Source of the DNA: Thioalkalivibrio sp.
Lineage (GTDB): Bacteria > Pseudomonadota > Gammaproteobacteria > SpSt-1174
Direction: 5' to 3'
Assembly: GCA_011046015.1 (NCBI GenBank)
Contig: DSBO01000112.1
Coordinates: 1-10,775 of the forward strand
DNA length: 10,775 bases
How positions within the stretch are numbered: position 1 is the first letter of the stretch; the number at the start of each line of letters is the position of its first letter. The translations under genes were made by a program, and so were the position numbers. Below are positions 1 through 9,328 of the stretch, one piece after another. The notes beneath the pieces were generated by a model. It made no database searches, had not been told where the DNA came from, and saw only the letters and a program-made list of their open reading frames with translations.

Positions 1-2886
<2,886 letters not shown>

Positions 2887-3002
2887 CCTGCACCTCCATG
2901 ACTGCGCGTATGTAACCTGGAGCCTAGTAGACCCCGCCCGCGCCGGCATTGCGCTGGGTCATCCGCGGCCCCGTTTCGGCCCACGGTCCCGCCCCGGGGG
3001 GC
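2887..3002 (-). promoter_or_regulatory. Intergenic leader of nifJ
   Basis: 116 bases between the stop of the response regulator gene and the GTG of nifJ, both on the minus strand. It holds the strong nifJ ribosome binding site (GGAGGT, complementary to 2892-2897). I see no consensus -10/-35 pair, no FNR-like TTGAT-N4-ATCAA dyad, and no clear rho-independent terminator for the upstream gene. Read-through from the regulator or a weakly matching nifJ promoter are both possible. Confidence 0.35.
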
Positions 3003-3638
3003 TCAGGCGTCGAGCAGTCCGCTGCGGATCGCCAGGCGGGTCAGCTCGACGACATTTTTCACGCCGAGTTTTTCCATGATATGGGCGCGGTGGTTGCTCA
3101 CCGTCTTTGGGCTCAGGTGCAGCCGCTCGGAGATCTCCGTCACCGACTGCCCCTCCGCCAGCATGCGAAACACCTCGAACTCGCGCCGGGACAGCGCCTG
3201 CAGGCGGGCATCATCGCTCTGCGCGGCCGGATCCCGCGGCCGGGGCTGGACGTCGCTGCTCAGGTAGCGCCGCCCGGCCAGCAGCGCGTGCACGGCCTTG
3301 ACCAGCTCCTCGGAGGCCACACTCTTGGTGATGTAGCCCAGGGCGCCGGCCTCGGTGGCCCGCGCCACGTACTCGGGATCGTTGCGCATGCTGAGAACCA
3401 GGATCCGTGCCTGTCCGTCTTTGGCCATGATTCGCCGCACGCCCTCGAGCCCGCCCATGCCGGGCATCATCATGTCCATCACCACCACCTGGGGCGCGAA
3501 CTCGGTGTAGACGCTGCACGCCGCCTCGGCCGATTCGACCTCGCGAATCTCGAGGCCAGGCTCGTCCTCGAGCAGGTAGCGGAAACCGAAGCGCACGATC
3601 GCATGATCGTCCACGAGCAGTATCCGGGTCTTGTCCAT
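3003..3638 (-). CDS. NarL/GacA-family response regulator (REC + LuxR-type HTH)
   Basis: A two-component transcription factor of 211 aa, the normal length for this family. Residues 1-120 form the receiver: acidic pair D10/D11, phospho-acceptor D55 (in VVVMDMMMPGMGG), S83 and K105 (YITKS). Residues about 146-205 form a LuxR/NarL helix-turn-helix, with LSRREFEVFRMLAEG followed by EISERLHLSPKTVSNHRAHI and EKLGV. The ATG at 3638 (MDKTRILLVDDH) is preferred because family members start just before the first beta strand. An upstream in-frame start would add an 18-residue tail with no family support; a GAGG lies 11 bases before the chosen ATG. No histidine kinase is adjacent. It lies downstream of a 90-aa gene (67-base gap) and upstream of nifJ (116-base gap), all on one strand, so it may be co-transcribed with them. 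Closest in general shape to GacA/UvrY, but orthology cannot be established here, so no symbol is given. Confidence 0.93.
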   Translation of the reverse strand: MDKTRILLVDDHAIVRFGFRYLLEDEPGLEIREVESAEAACSVYTEFAPQVVVMDMMMPGMGGLEGVRRIMAKDGQARILVLSMRNDPEYVARATEAGALGYITKSVASEELVKAVHALLAGRRYLSSDVQPRPRDPAAQSDDARLQALSRREFEVFRMLAEGQSVTEISERLHLSPKTVSNHRAHIMEKLGVKNVVELTRLAIRSGLLDA

Positions 3639-3705
3639 GTTCTTCGTCGCCTCGTATGCTTGGTTCGAATCCGGTGCCCTGCGGCCGGCCACGCCGCCGC
3701 TGCGG

Positions 3706-3978
3706 TCAGGCCAGCCAGCTCGGCTTGTCGTACTGGCTGGAGGTGAGCGAGTCGGCCTCGTGGTAATGCTCGATCGCGCGCACCAGCCGCGCGTGCTCGT
3801 GCTCGCCCTGACCGCGCAGGTAATGCTCGGCGGCTACCAGCACGTCCTCGAGGTAACGGAACCGGTAATGCAGGTTCAGCAACGCCTTGGCGACATGATG
3901 CGGATCCTCGCCATGCTCGCGCATACGCGCGGCCTCGGCCAGGGCCTGCTTGAGTTCGACGTCGGTCGGTTTGGACAT
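3706..3978 (-). CDS. Conserved-looking small protein of unknown function (90 aa)
   Basis: Not assigned to a named family. The product is soluble, mostly helical, and rich in His and Glu. It begins MSKPTDVELKQALAEAARMR; the middle (residues 23-54) carries EDPHHVAKALLNLHYRFRYLEDVLVAAEHYL, and the C-terminal part is a further amphipathic helix. There is no signal peptide, membrane segment or cysteine. I have a recollection of similar short proteins (TDEELKxALAEAxRMRExGEDP type) in purple sulfur bacteria and methanotrophs, but could not check it. The ATG at 3978 is preferred over an in-frame ATG at 4005 because the extra nine residues (MIPARRSPI) look like leader sequence and a GGAG lies 10 bases upstream. 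It is the first gene of a probable minus-strand unit with the response regulator (67 bases on) and diverges from gltA. Confidence 0.75.
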   Translation of the reverse strand: MSKPTDVELKQALAEAARMREHGEDPHHVAKALLNLHYRFRYLEDVLVAAEHYLRGQGEHEHARLVRAIEHYHEADSLTSSQYDKPSWLA

Positions 3979-4162
3979 GATTGGAGATCTCCGCGCCGGG
4001 ATCATCTGCCCGGCATCTTTCCTGCCAGTCTACCCATCGCCGTGAATTCACACCACCGCGCCAATCCCGCCGCGGTCTGGTAGCATATACCTCTTTCCGC
4101 CGGCCTCCCGCCTGCCGGGATGTCCGTAGTCAAATAATCCAAACTCTTTGAGGTGTCTAGCG
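3979..4162. promoter_or_regulatory. Divergent intergenic region between the 90-aa gene and gltA
   Basis: 184 bases that must carry promoters for gltA (rightward) and for the 90-aa gene/regulator unit (leftward). Visible elements are a perfect 10-base dyad GTGAATTCAC at 4042-4051, a possible leftward -10 TAGACT (complement of 4027-4032), a possible rightward -10 TATACC at 4086-4091, and an AT-rich stretch at 4129-4150 just ahead of the gltA ribosome binding site. No convincing -35 partner was found for either -10. Confidence 0.4.
4042..4051. repeat. Perfect palindrome GTGAATTCAC between divergent genes
   Basis: A 10-base perfect dyad in the centre of the gltA/90-aa intergenic region. Position and symmetry would suit an operator for a dimeric regulator serving both directions. 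The only support is symmetry and position; 10-base palindromes also arise by chance. Confidence 0.25.
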
Positions 4163-5464
4163 ATGGGCAAGGACACAGTCACGGTAACCGATAACGCCAC
4201 GGGCAAGCAGGTCGAGCTGCCGGTGCTGCGGGGCAACATGGGCGCCCCCGCCATCGACGTGCGCGGCCTGTCCCGCGAACTCGGCTACTACACCTACGAT
4301 CCGGGCTTCATGTCCACCGCCAGCTGCCGCAGCGCCATCACCTTCATCGACGGTGACGAAGGCGTGCTGATGTACCGCGGCTACCCGATCGAGGAGCTCG
4401 CCGAAAAGAGCAGCTACCTCGAGACCTGCTACCTGCTGCTCTACGGGCAGATGCCGACCAAGGTCGAACTCGACGAGTTCGACACCATCATCACCGAGCA
4501 CACCATGGTGCAGGAGGCGGTACGCCGCTTCTACGACGGCTTCCGTCACGACGCCCACCCGATGGCCATCATGGTGGGCGTGGTCGGCGCGCTGTCGGCC
4601 TTCTATGCCGACTCCAGCGACGTGCACAACCCGCGCGTGCGCGAGATCGCGGCCCATCGCCTGATCGCCAAGATGCCGACCATCGCGGCCTGGAGCTACA
4701 AGTACTCGCTGGGCCAGCCGTTCATGTACCCGGACAACTCGCTGAACTACACCGAGAATTTCCTGCGCATGATGTTCGCGGTGCCCACCGAGAAATTCGT
4801 GCCCAACCCGCTGTTCACCCGCGCGATGGACCTGATCCTGATCCTGCACGCCGATCACGAGCAGAACGCCTCGACCTCCACCGTGCGCCTGTCGGGCAGC
4901 TCGGAGGCCAACCCCTTCGCGGCGGTGTCCGCCGGCATCGCCTCGCTGTGGGGGCCGCTGCACGGCGGCGCCAACGAGGCCGTGATTCGCATGCTGGAAG
5001 AGATCGTCGACTCGGGCGGCAACATCCAGGACTACGTGGCCCGCGCCAAGGACAAGGACGACCCCTTCCGCCTGATGGGCTTCGGCCACCGCATCTACAA
5101 GAACTACGACCCGCGCGCGAAAATCATCCGCAAGATGTGTCACGAGCTGCTCGCGCACCTGGGCGCGGAGAACCAGCCGCTGTTCGAGACCGCGCTGGAG
5201 CTGGAGCGGATCGCGGTGGAAGACGAGTACTTCCAGGAACGCAAGCTCTACCCGAACGTGGACTTCTATTCGGGTATCATCCTTCGCGCCATGGGCATCC
5301 CGCTGAACATGTTCACCGTGATCTTCGCCCTGGCCCGCACCGTGGGCTGGATCTCGCACTGGAACGAGATGATGGAAGATCCGGAGTCGCGCATCGGCCG
5401 CCCGCGCCAGCTGTATACCGGCGAGGCCGCGCGCGAGTACGTGCCCATCGATCAGCGCGGCTGA
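4163..5464 (+). CDS. gltA: Citrate synthase, type II hexameric form
   Basis: Condenses acetyl-CoA with oxaloacetate to give citrate and CoA, the entry step of the TCA cycle; cytosolic. The product is 433 aa, close to the E. coli enzyme (427 aa). Catalytic residues are in place: H267 in WGPLHGGANEA, H309 in GFGHRIYKNYDPRA and D367 in NVDFYSG. The N-terminal beta-rich extension (residues 1-50, VELPVLRGNMGAPAIDVRGL) and SCRSAITFIDGDEGVLMYRGYPI are typical of the Gram-negative, usually NADH-inhibited form. The ATG at 4163 is chosen because GAGGT lies 8 bases upstream (4150-4154); an in-frame TTG at 4148 overlaps that site and is unlikely. The gene stands alone, divergent from the 90-aa gene and convergent with the membrane protein gene, with a hairpin beginning 22 bases after the stop. 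It is full length with no odd features. Confidence 0.98.
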   Translation: MGKDTVTVTDNATGKQVELPVLRGNMGAPAIDVRGLSRELGYYTYDPGFMSTASCRSAITFIDGDEGVLMYRGYPIEELAEKSSYLETCYLLLYGQMPTKVELDEFDTIITEHTMVQEAVRRFYDGFRHDAHPMAIMVGVVGALSAFYADSSDVHNPRVREIAAHRLIAKMPTIAAWSYKYSLGQPFMYPDNSLNYTENFLRMMFAVPTEKFVPNPLFTRAMDLILILHADHEQNASTSTVRLSGSSEANPFAAVSAGIASLWGPLHGGANEAVIRMLEEIVDSGGNIQDYVARAKDKDDPFRLMGFGHRIYKNYDPRAKIIRKMCHELLAHLGAENQPLFETALELERIAVEDEYFQERKLYPNVDFYSGIILRAMGIPLNMFTVIFALARTVGWISHWNEMMEDPESRIGRPRQLYTGEAAREYVPIDQRG

Positions 5465-5486
5465 TCGCGGCACGCAAGCCTTGCCC

Positions 5487-5510
5487 GGACGCCCGCCTTC
5501 GCGGGCGTCC
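5487..5510. terminator. Hairpin between convergent gltA and the membrane-protein gene, possible bidirectional terminator
   Basis: GGACGCCCGC / CTTC loop / GCGGGCGTCC: a perfect 10-bp GC-rich stem with a 4-base loop. It begins 22 bases after the gltA stop and ends 4 bases before the stop of the minus-strand gene. There is no T-tract on either side, so it may act as a bidirectional transcription barrier or an mRNA 3' stabiliser rather than a canonical intrinsic terminator. Confidence 0.7.
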
Positions 5511-5514
5511 TGCG

Positions 5515-5958
5515 TCATGGCTCCCGCATGCGCCGCAGCGTCACGAAGACCAGCGGCCCGGCAGCCAGTCCCGGCAGATGCAGCACCCCGACGCCACTCA
5601 CCGCCATCCCCAGCAACTCCAGCACGAAGCCGGTATAGCCCGCAGCGGCTACCAGCCCGGGCATGCGCCCGCGGGCGCACTGGATGCCGCCGGCGACCAG
5701 CAGCGGTGCGCTCAGCGCGAGCAGCAGCGCCCAGTACACCAGCACGCGCCCGATCCAGGCGCCAACCGCCTCGGCCTGGGTGCGCACTGCCTCGCCGCCC
5801 AGCTGTTCCCACAGGTCGTACCAGAAACCGGCATTGCCGGACACCGCCCACTGGGTCAGCAGCCCCGCCAGGCCAAAACCCAGCGCCGCCGCGGCATTCA
5901 AAATGCCGGCGACGATCAGGCAGGCCGCCGTGAGCGTGCGCCACTGCACGGGCGTCAC
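5515..5958 (-). CDS. Small integral membrane protein, unknown function (147 aa)
   Basis: Not recognised as a named family. Four hydrophobic segments are visible, near residues 9-34 (LTAACLIVAGILNAAAALGF...), 66-95 (VLVYWALLLALSAPLLVAGG), 101-121 and 123-141. The 30-residue loop between helices 1 and 2 is rich in W, Y and acidic residues (GFWYDLWEQLGGE). The C-terminus is basic (TLRRMREP), suggesting a cytoplasmic tail. The start is taken as the GTG at 5958, whose GTGA overlaps the TGA of the upstream glycosylase gene by 4 bases. That implies translational coupling; longer upstream readings lie in another frame over the glycosylase. It is the last gene of a three-gene unit with a radical SAM enzyme and a Mug-type glycosylase, which ends at the shared hairpin with gltA. 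Nothing in the sequence shows a direct functional link to them. Confidence 0.8.
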   Translation of the reverse strand: MTPVQWRTLTAACLIVAGILNAAAALGFGLAGLLTQWAVSGNAGFWYDLWEQLGGEAVRTQAEAVGAWIGRVLVYWALLLALSAPLLVAGGIQCARGRMPGLVAAAGYTGFVLELLGMAVSGVGVLHLPGLAAGPLVFVTLRRMREP

Positions 5959-6494
5959 GCTACCAGGCCTTCCCGCAGGTCGGCGAGCGCCCGGTAGCTC
6001 GCCGTGATCACCGCCAACGAGAACTGGGCGTTGGCCGGGCTCGGGTTGGGACTGACGAACACCCGGGACTGGCCGATGCACACCGCCTGCTCGCCCCAGT
6101 CGCCCGGGTCTGTGGCGTAGCCCGCGTGGACCAGGAACTGCCGCCAGGCCACCTTGCCGTGGAACCAGACGATGCGCGGGGCGCAGCCGAGCAACTTCTC
6201 GTTGAGGCGGGGTGCGTCGGCGCGAAAGTCGGCGGCCCGCAGTACCGAACCGCTGCTGCTCGGGCGCTTCACCACGTCGGTAAAGCCGATGCGATCACGC
6301 GCGAGCAGCAGGCGCATCGCCCCCACACCCGGCTCGACCGGGGCGGCCGGCAGCCCCGAGGCGTTGAACGCCCGCCAGAAGCGGTTCTGCGGTGTCGCGA
6401 AATAGTAGCCGGCCTTCACCGCATTGGTGGAGGGATTGAGCCCCACCGAGACGATGTCGAGCCCGGGGGCGAGGTAGTCGGCAAGTGTCTTCAT
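5955..6494 (-). CDS. mug: Mug-family G/T(U) mismatch-specific DNA glycosylase
   Basis: Base-excision repair enzyme of the TDG/Mug branch of the uracil-DNA glycosylase superfamily. It removes uracil, ethenocytosine and similar bases from double-stranded DNA opposite guanine. The product is 179 aa against 168 in E. coli. The first motif reads VSVGLNPSTNAVKAGYYF, with N20 aligning to the catalytic/water-activating Asn of Mug; the usual GINPG is here GLNPS. TPQNRFWRAFNASG follows, as in E. coli (HPANRFW). The second motif, NPSPANAQFS near residue 150, matches NPSGLS (the intercalating loop). The ATG at 6494 lies in ATGA overlapping the stop of the radical SAM gene, the start expected of a coupled gene; a longer upstream reading only shadows that gene. 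The downstream membrane gene overlaps by 4 bases too. Orthology to E. coli mug is likely but not proven; it could be called simply a mismatch-specific DNA glycosylase. Confidence 0.93.
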   Translation of the reverse strand: MKTLADYLAPGLDIVSVGLNPSTNAVKAGYYFATPQNRFWRAFNASGLPAAPVEPGVGAMRLLLARDRIGFTDVVKRPSSSGSVLRAADFRADAPRLNEKLLGCAPRIVWFHGKVAWRQFLVHAGYATDPGDWGEQAVCIGQSRVFVSPNPSPANAQFSLAVITASYRALADLREGLVA

Positions 6495-7564
6495 GTATCG
6501 AACAGCCCCAGCTGGTCGCCGCTGCGGGCGGGCGGGGCGAAGCGGTCGCAGACGAGCAACCGCCGTTCCCGGTTCAGCTTCAGGCGCCTTGCCGCCACGG
6601 CAAAGCGCCGGGCAAGGAGCTCTGCCAGCGGCCCCTCGCCACGCATGCGGCTGCCGAAGCGGGCATCGTTCTCGCGCCCGCCACGCAGGTCCCGCAGCAG
6701 GCTCATAACGTGTTTGGCGCGCAGCGGCACCTGCGCCGCCAGCCACTCGGGGAACAGCTCGCGCAGCTCGTGCGGCAGGCGCAGCATCACGTAGCCGGCC
6801 TCCCGCGCCCCGGCGGCCGCGGCCTGCTCGAGGATGCCCTCGAGCTCATGATCGGTAAGTCCCGGAATCACGGGCGCGACCAGCACACCCACGGGCACCC
6901 CGGCGGCGGCCAGGCGCTCGATGCTCTGCAGGCGGCGCGCCGGGGAGGCGGCGCGCGGCTCCATGCGCCGTGCCAGACCCGCGTCCAGGGTGGTGATCGA
7001 GATCATCACCTCGGCCAGGCCCTCGGCCGCCATCGGTGCCAGCAGATCGAGGTCGCGCTCGATGAGCGCCGACTTGGTAATGAGCGAGACCGGCTGGCCA
7101 AAGTCGCGCATCACCCCGAGCAGTTGCCGGGTGACCTCGAAACGCCGCTCCACCGGCTGATAGGCGTCGGTGTTCACGCCCAGCGCAATCGGCTCGCAGC
7201 GGTAGCCGGGGTGGCGCAGCTCGGCCGCCAGGAGTTCTGCGGCCTGCGGCTTGTAGAACAGGCGGGTCTCGAAGTCGAGGCCGGCGGACAGGCCGAGATA
7301 GCTGTGGCTGGGACGTGCAAAGCAGTAACTGCAGCCGTGCTCGCAGCCACGATACGGGTTGATCGACTGGCGAAACGGGACGTCAGGCGAGTCATTGCGG
7401 GTGATCACGCTGCGCGCCCGGTCGACCGTGACCTCGGTACGCAGTGGGGCGGGTTCGGGCACCTCGCCCCAGCCGTCGTCCACCGCCTCGTGGCCGAGCG
7501 ACTCGAAACGGCCGTCGCGATTGCTCTGCGCGCCGCGCCCCTTGCGCGGGACCGGGGCGACCAT
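6491..7564 (-). CDS. PA0069-family radical SAM protein (SplB-like)
   Basis: Radical SAM enzyme of the uncharacterised PA0069/Rv2578c group, which is distantly similar to spore photoproduct lyase; the reaction is unknown. The product is 357 aa, normal for the group. The [4Fe-4S]/SAM motif is C74-x3-C78-x2-C81 within INPYRGCEHGCSYCFARPSH. Other family blocks are the N-terminal PRKGRGAQSNRDGRFES, the central SLITKSALIERDLDLL and VPVGVLVAPVIPGLTDHE, and the C-terminal DARFGSRMRGEGPLAELL and DRFAPP. The ATG at 7564 (MVAPVPRKGRG) is chosen because homologues begin just before this block; an in-frame GTG at 7576 would add only four residues. It heads the minus-strand unit, and its stop overlaps the mug start by 4 bases (ATGA). 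The coupling with a DNA glycosylase fits a role in nucleic acid repair or modification, but that is inference. Confidence 0.95.
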   Translation of the reverse strand: MVAPVPRKGRGAQSNRDGRFESLGHEAVDDGWGEVPEPAPLRTEVTVDRARSVITRNDSPDVPFRQSINPYRGCEHGCSYCFARPSHSYLGLSAGLDFETRLFYKPQAAELLAAELRHPGYRCEPIALGVNTDAYQPVERRFEVTRQLLGVMRDFGQPVSLITKSALIERDLDLLAPMAAEGLAEVMISITTLDAGLARRMEPRAASPARRLQSIERLAAAGVPVGVLVAPVIPGLTDHELEGILEQAAAAGAREAGYVMLRLPHELRELFPEWLAAQVPLRAKHVMSLLRDLRGGRENDARFGSRMRGEGPLAELLARRFAVAARRLKLNRERRLLVCDRFAPPARSGDQLGLFDT

Positions 7565-7684
7565 CAACCCGCCCACCCCGCCACGGCTGACGGCGGGTGT
7601 ACGATATGCCTCGGGAGAAGCAGGTGGCTGGCGGTGTGTCTCATCACAGGGTCACGCGGATACCGTTTCGACAGGGCGAAGGCC
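7565..7684 (-). promoter_or_regulatory. Intergenic region upstream of the radical SAM-mug unit
   Basis: About 120 bases between the FHA gene stop and the radical SAM start, both on the minus strand. An imperfect inverted repeat (CCGCC at 7578-7582, GGCGG at 7592-7596) sits just ahead of the start codon, where it could form a weak RNA hairpin in the leader. No convincing promoter hexamers or intrinsic terminator were seen. Confidence 0.25.
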
Positions 7685-8770
7685 TCAGAGCGAATAGTGA
7701 ATCAGGTGGGCGGCATCGGCATCGATCGGCGCGCCGAGGCTGATGATGCCGCTGCCGGTGAGCACGATCTCCTCGTGACGCAGATGGATGGCCTCCTGCT
7801 GCGGCGTGCTGACATAGGTGCCGTTGCGACTCTCGTCGACCAGCACGAAATCTCCCATGCGCCACTCGATGCGGGCGTGTCGCCGCGACACGTGGCTGGC
7901 GTTGATCACCATGTCGCAGTTATCGCCCCGCCCCATCACGAAGCCGTCGGCCTGGTCGTCGGTGCGATAGCTCCTGTCACCCAGGCGCAGCTGCAGCACG
8001 AAGTGACGCTTGAACAGCGCCCGGATGCGGGACGACAGTACCCCCACCGGGCCGCCGAGCTCGTCCTGCTTGCGCCGCTGGTCTTCCTCGATGCGACGGC
8101 GCAACCGGTTGCGCACCTCTGCCGGCACCTCCAGCTTGAGAAAGCGATTGGGCTTGCGCAGGATGTAGCGCCCGAGTTCGTCCAGAAACGGCTCGTCGAT
8201 CTGCTCCGGCCGGATGCGGTGGCGCAGTTCGTTCAAGTCATCGTAGTTCTGTACCCGCAGCAGGATCGCCTCGTTGTCGACGTCCGCGGAGAACCGCAGC
8301 CGCACGGGCACGTACCCGGCGACATTGATCCACACGCGGTGCCCGACGCTGTTCTCCTCCAGCACCTGGGCGTGGTCCACCTTGAGGCCGTGCATGCGCA
8401 GCTGGTTCAGCCAGCTGTCCACCTGCCCCGGCACGCTTAGCTCGAAGCGATAATGCCGGCGACTCTGCAGCACGCAGGAGAACACCACGCTGTGGGTGCC
8501 CGCTGCATCGACCTCCCGCGACACGCGGTACCCACCCTGGCTCAGGCCGTCGAGCACGCCGACGTCGCGGATGGGGAAATCGGCCTTGACCGCCGGGTGC
8601 ACGATCTCGAGTTGCTGCGCCAGCTCCTCAAGGTAGGCATGGATGCGCGCAAGCGCCGGTGACAGCGTGTCGCGCGCGTGCACCAGGCGCTCGGCACGCT
8701 GCTCGGCAACCCGCGCCTCCTCGGTCTTGAGCTGCTCTGCCCGCCGCTTGAGTTCGTCCAGTACACCCAT
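7685..8770 (-). CDS. FHA-domain protein with N-terminal coiled coil (361 aa)
   Basis: A cytosolic protein whose C-terminus (about residues 265-355) is a forkhead-associated domain, a phosphothreonine-binding module. Signature residues are G280-R281, S295-R-R-H298 and N316-G-T318 (NGTYVS), so binding competence looks intact. The first 55 residues are charged and helical, probably a coiled coil (LDELKRRAEQLKTEEARVAEQRAERLV). The middle (about 60-255) is an uncharacterised alpha/beta region containing a basic helical stretch (VRNRLRRRIEEDQRRKQDELGG). There is no signal peptide or membrane segment, and no Ser/Thr kinase or phosphatase gene nearby. The ATG at 8770 is preceded by a weak GGCGGA. It lies 26 bases downstream of the DRR-repeat gene on the same strand, so the two are probably one transcript. 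The FHA assignment is firm; the biological role is unknown. Confidence 0.92.
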   Translation of the reverse strand: MGVLDELKRRAEQLKTEEARVAEQRAERLVHARDTLSPALARIHAYLEELAQQLEIVHPAVKADFPIRDVGVLDGLSQGGYRVSREVDAAGTHSVVFSCVLQSRRHYRFELSVPGQVDSWLNQLRMHGLKVDHAQVLEENSVGHRVWINVAGYVPVRLRFSADVDNEAILLRVQNYDDLNELRHRIRPEQIDEPFLDELGRYILRKPNRFLKLEVPAEVRNRLRRRIEEDQRRKQDELGGPVGVLSSRIRALFKRHFVLQLRLGDRSYRTDDQADGFVMGRGDNCDMVINASHVSRRHARIEWRMGDFVLVDESRNGTYVSTPQQEAIHLRHEEIVLTGSGIISLGAPIDADAAHLIHYSL

Positions 8771-8796
8771 GTGATCCGCCGTTGGCCGCCGAGCGG

Positions 8797-9093
8797 CTAG
8801 TCCTTGTCCCGATCTTTCCAGGACACGTCGATATTGCTGACCCGCCGGTCCGGGATGTGGCGCCGGTCGCGCGTGACCAGCACCCCGTGACTGTCGGTGA
8901 AGGGCAGGGGCGGCATGGGTTGCCAGCCCCGTCGATCCTCGCCGCTGCGCCGATCCTTCAGCATCGGGAACTCACCGGAACGCTGACCGGCCTGGCGCTG
9001 ATCGAGGACACGACGGATCGATGCACGGATCTCAGTGGTCGAGTGGCGCGGATCGTCGTCGTTGATGATCGTCTTGTCCCGGCGCTTGCTCAT
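8797..9093 (-). CDS. Small DRR-repeat protein, unknown function (98 aa)
   Basis: Not a family I can name. The product is very hydrophilic, with Arg and Asp abundant, and contains two copies of a DRRxxxDRR unit: D47RRSGED..RR55 and D76RRHIPD..RR84. They are separated by a Pro-rich linker (QPMPPLPF, 58-65). The N-terminus, MSKRRDKTIINDDDPRHSTT, holds several Thr/Ser that could be phosphorylated. There is no membrane segment, cysteine or signal peptide. The start is the ATG at 9093. Its ribosome binding site is poor (AGG 4 bases upstream), but earlier in-frame readings lack family-like sequence and run into the promoter. A leftward -10-like TATACT (complement of 9131-9136) would give a leader of about 30 bases. 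It ends 26 bases before the FHA gene; this pairing suggests the two products act together, possibly with this one as an FHA ligand (inference). Confidence 0.8.
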   Translation of the reverse strand: MSKRRDKTIINDDDPRHSTTEIRASIRRVLDQRQAGQRSGEFPMLKDRRSGEDRRGWQPMPPLPFTDSHGVLVTRDRRHIPDRRVSNIDVSWKDRDKD

Positions 9094-9130
9094 TAGGCCT
9101 GATCTCGGAGGAGTCTTAACGTCTCTACTC

Positions 9131-9136
9131 AGTATA
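9131..9136 (-). promoter_or_regulatory. Candidate -10 element for the DRR-FHA transcript
   Basis: TATACT on the minus strand, five of six matches to TATAAT, about 38 bases before the ATG at 9093. This would place the transcription start near 9124 and give a leader of about 30 bases. No good -35 lies 16-18 bases upstream, so an activator may be needed, or the match is by chance. Confidence 0.35.
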
Positions 9137-9183
9137 GCCACCGACGTGCCGCCGAGCGGCCGCGTCCCTCCCTGAACATCACG

Positions 9184-9218
9184 CCGGAAGTTCTGTGCTT
9201 TCTTCCGGAAATACAGAA
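9184..9218. repeat. Two interleaved inverted repeats in the divergent promoter region
   Basis: CCGGAAG (9184-9190) pairs with CTTCCGG (9202-9208) across an 11-base loop. TTCTGT (9191-9196) pairs with ACAGAA (9213-9218) across 16 bases. An 8-base palindrome TTCCGGAA lies at 9203-9210. The two dyads overlap and cannot both form as hairpins, so they could be alternative RNA structures or a compound operator. There is no T-tract to make a terminator. Confidence 0.4.
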
Positions 9219-9302
9219 TGTTACGCTGTTTTCGTGCCGCCGCCAACGGCGACCGCGCGGTGATCGTGAATGGGCGGCACGGCTGCCACCCGGGCGGGCC
9301 AT

Positions 9303-9315
9303 CCCCGCGGCGGGG
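9303..9315. repeat. Perfect palindrome CCCCGC-G-GCGGGG at the -35 position
   Basis: A 6-1-6 dyad that occupies the expected -35 region of the TATAAT promoter at 9329-9334, where no sigma-70 -35 hexamer is present. Its placement suits an activator or repressor site controlling the OmpR-type regulator gene, possibly by autoregulation. Operator function is inferred from position and symmetry only. Confidence 0.4.
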
Positions 9316-9328
9316 AACCGGTTATCGG

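Noticed and set aside
2887..2899. ATG at 2899 as nifJ start
   Set aside because: It is out of frame with the nifJ coding sequence; the GTG at 2886 has GGAGGT at ideal spacing and gives the family N-terminus.
4148..4162. TTG start for gltA five codons upstream
   Set aside because: The TTG overlaps the GAGGT ribosome binding site that correctly serves the ATG at 4163, and the extra residues MRCLA are not family-like.
4157..5944. Long minus-strand open frame (595 codons) opposite gltA
   Set aside because: A shadow of gltA and the hairpin region; composition is skewed to H, V, G and R with no domain signals, while the plus frame contains all citrate synthase active-site residues.
6485..8440. 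Long plus-strand open frame (651 codons) across mug, radical SAM and FHA genes
   Set aside because: It is antisense to three well-supported genes and spans their junctions; it shows no conserved domains.
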